DNA of 64,000 nt from Sphingomonas sp. SUN019 (lineage in GTDB: Bacteria; Pseudomonadota; Alphaproteobacteria; Sphingomonadales; Sphingomonadaceae), in the NCBI RefSeq assembly GCF_024758705.1, contig NZ_CP096971.1:1178001-1242000 (forward strand). Reading direction: 5' to 3'. Each line of letters opens with the position of its first letter. The stretch's first letter is position 1. The notes under the pieces were generated by a model that had not been told where the DNA came from, did no database searches, and saw only the letters and a program-made list of their open reading frames with translations. Positions 62,489-64,000 of the stretch are shown one piece after another. A program made the translations under genes and the position numbers.

Positions 62489-64000
62489 TCAAGCAACGAG
62501 ACTTTCAAGCAGCGTTTGTATGCGATCGATCCGCCCTGCGTCGTCGGTTCTTTCGACGAGCAGAAAGCGACCATTCTTGTCGCTCAATCCGGCACCAGCG
62601 AAGTCGCCATCGAAATCACGTCGCGGGGTCAACGCGATGGCCGCAGGGCCGGCATCAATCCGTTCGACCCGCATCGTCCGCGCCGCATGACGAACGCGCG
62701 CTCGGGCAAGCAACGTCTCGGATTCGGGCGGCAGAGGACCAAAGCGGTCGAGCAGTTCTTCCTCGAATGCCTCCAACCCTGCATCGTCCTCGATCCGCGA
62801 CAGCCGGATGTAGAGCGTCAGCCGCACGTCGGCCTCGGGAATCCAGCTTGCCGGGAGGCTGCCAGCGGACCCCAGATTCAACTCGGGCGACCAGCGTTCG
62901 ATCGTCTCGCCCCGCGCCCGTTGCAAGGCGGAACCGAGTAGATGCTGGTACAGGTCGAGACCGATCAGCTTGATGTGTCCAGCCTGATTCTCGCCCAAGA
63001 GATCCCCCGCGCCGCGCATATCGAGATCCTGCGCGCTGATGTCGAACCCTGCGCCCAGCCGGTCGAAAGTAGCGAGTGTGCGAAGCCGTTTCTTGGTCCG
63101 TTCGCCGATCGCGTTGTCCGATTCGGTCAGCATGATTACTTGTCCACGGCGACCGCCCCGACCGACGCGGCCGCGAAGCTGGTGCAATTGCGCCAAGCCG
63201 AAACAGTCGGCCCGCCATACGATCATCGTGTTCGCGCGTGGCACGTCCAACCCGGCCTCGATAATGTTCGTCGCCAGCAGTACGTCGCCATTGCCGTCCG
63301 CGAACCCGACCATCGCGTCGTCGATTTCGGCGGGTGGCATCTTGCCGTGCGCCTGGATCACCGACAGCTCGGGCAGCAGGTCGTGCAACGACTGCGCTAG
63401 CCCGGCCATGTCTTCGATCCGCGGCACGACGACGAAGCTTTGCCCGCCGCGCCCCTTCTCGCGAATCAGCGCAGTACGAAAACGGACCTTGTCGAAATGA
63501 TCGAGGCTGGTGCGGATCGGCTGACGCCGCGCCGGGGGTGTGGCGATGATCGACATCTGTTGCAAGCCGATCAGCGCCATCTGCAGCGTGCGCGGAATCG
63601 GTGTGGCGCTAAGGGTTAGGAGGTGCGTCTCGCCCGATCCGCGCAGCCGTGCCTTGTCGGCGGCACCGAAACGCTGTTCCTCATCCACCACGACCAATCC
63701 CAGCTTTGCGAAACTGACGCCCTTCGCCATTACCGCGCCCGTGCCGACGACGATCTGGATCGATCCGTCGGCGAGGCCCGCCTTGACCGCTTTCTTCTCC
63801 GTGGCGCTCGACACGCGCGATAGGCCGCCGATCGCGATGCCGGACGCGGCGAAGCGCCGCCGGAAACTCTCAAGATGTTGGCGGACGAGAACCGTCGTCG
63901 GCGCGGCGATGACGACCTGATAACCGGCAAGCGCGGCCAGTGCAGCAGCCCGCAATGCGACCTCGGTTTTGCCGTATCCGACATCGCCAATGATCAAGCG
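62489..64000 (-). CDS. Mfd-like helicase (TRCF/RecG branch), 5' end beyond window
   Basis: At least 502 residues of a superfamily 2 translocase; the N-terminus is outside the window. The helicase has Walker A 'GDVGYGKTEVALRAAALAAL', 'DEEQRFG', 'LSATPIPRTLQMAL', 'GKMPPAEIDDAMVGFADG', 'DVLLATNIIEAGLDVPRANT' and 'QLRGRVGRG', followed by the TRCF motif region 'DLDMRGAGDLLGENQAGHIK' and a C-terminal domain. These are hallmarks of Mfd, the transcription-repair coupling factor. Wording differs from the core Mfd I recall (for example GYGKTEV and LEAFEEELLDRFG), and it sits next to an integrase, so I treat it as a paralogue. It converges on the integrase with an 86-base gap. Confidence 0.85.
   Translation of the reverse strand, partial: RLIIGDVGYGKTEVALRAAALAALAGYQVVIAAPTTVLVRQHLESFRRRFAASGIAIGGLSRVSSATEKKAVKAGLADGSIQIVVGTGAVMAKGVSFAKLGLVVVDEEQRFGAADKARLRGSGETHLLTLSATPIPRTLQMALIGLQQMSIIATPPARRQPIRTSLDHFDKVRFRTALIREKGRGGQSFVVVPRIEDMAGLAQSLHDLLPELSVIQAHGKMPPAEIDDAMVGFADGNGDVLLATNIIEAGLDVPRANTMIVWRADCFGLAQLHQLRGRVGRGGRRGQVIMLTESDNAIGERTKKRLRTLATFDRLGAGFDISAQDLDMRGAGDLLGENQAGHIKLIGLDLYQHLLGSALQRARGETIERWSPELNLGSAGSLPASWIPEADVRLTLYIRLSRIEDDAGLEAFEEELLDRFGPLPPESETLLARARVRHAARTMRVERIDAGPAAIALTPRRDFDGDFAGAGLSDKNGRFLLVERTDDAGRIDRIQTLLESLVA

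Overview
The window is about 64 kb of high-GC chromosomal DNA from an alphaproteobacterium, most likely a Sphingomonas-like member of the Sphingomonadaceae. The evidence is an NDUFS4-type complex I subunit, the cell-cycle regulator SciP (DUF1153), a plant/alphaproteobacterial-type glutamate-cysteine ligase, HisZ next to PurA, a serC-serA operon with a leader resembling the alphaproteobacterial serC RNA motif, and dense paired inverted repeats at gene ends. Nearly all of the first 60 kb is core metabolism and housekeeping, packed in short operons with ATGA or TGATG overlaps.

Layout. 0-8.4 kb: end of a LemA gene, two TPM-domain proteins, a Nudix hydrolase, then (minus strand) a PfkB-family kinase, HrpB helicase and a complex I subunit; EI24 membrane protein, a lipoprotein, QueG. 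8.5-15.5 kb: a NatAB-like ABC exporter, a CYP153-like cytochrome P450 behind a perfect 14-bp palindrome, a DUF3667 membrane protein, an alpha/beta hydrolase and an ICMT/NnrU-like membrane protein. 15.6-25.5 kb: GshA, a P-loop kinase, RsmE, DUF2147, UbiA, an S9 peptidase, prephenate dehydratase, membrane cytochrome c, a LOG-family protein and an extensin-like lipoprotein. 25.5-32.1 kb: serC, serA, a DUF559 nuclease-like gene caught between inverted repeats, hisZ, purA and two small secreted proteins. 32.2-39.9 kb (minus strand): a J-domain protein, YihY, fabI, a small DUF3052-like protein and aroC in one row, then a transglutaminase paired with a permuted ATP-grasp/alpha-E protein.

40-46.5 kb: a Ku-LigD end-joining pair, a ParDE-type toxin-antitoxin module, pdxH, a CDF metal exporter and a PhzF-family protein. 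46.6-49.9 kb: mnmA with a UVR-motif partner, sciP, a GlsB-type membrane protein, a strong terminator and a SIMPL protein. 50.1-59.5 kb: an RND efflux pair, a DUF445 protein and a complete four-gene Mla/MCE lipid-transport operon. 59.8-60.9 kb: a cyclophilin and a tRNA-Ser(GGA).

The last 3 kb look different. A tyrosine integrase sits immediately after the tRNA-Ser, followed by a convergent, truncated-by-window Mfd/RecG-like helicase. This is probably the left end of a genomic island that continues past the window.

The strongest theme is a set of at least five families of paired inverted repeats (called A to E here) at the ends of transcription units. Several run into coding sequence: the QueG C-terminus, the linker between two LigD domains, the DUF559 C-terminus, the 5' ends of a TPM gene and a Nudix gene, and the last codons of an alpha/beta hydrolase. 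All repeat relationships were read by eye; no similarity search was run.
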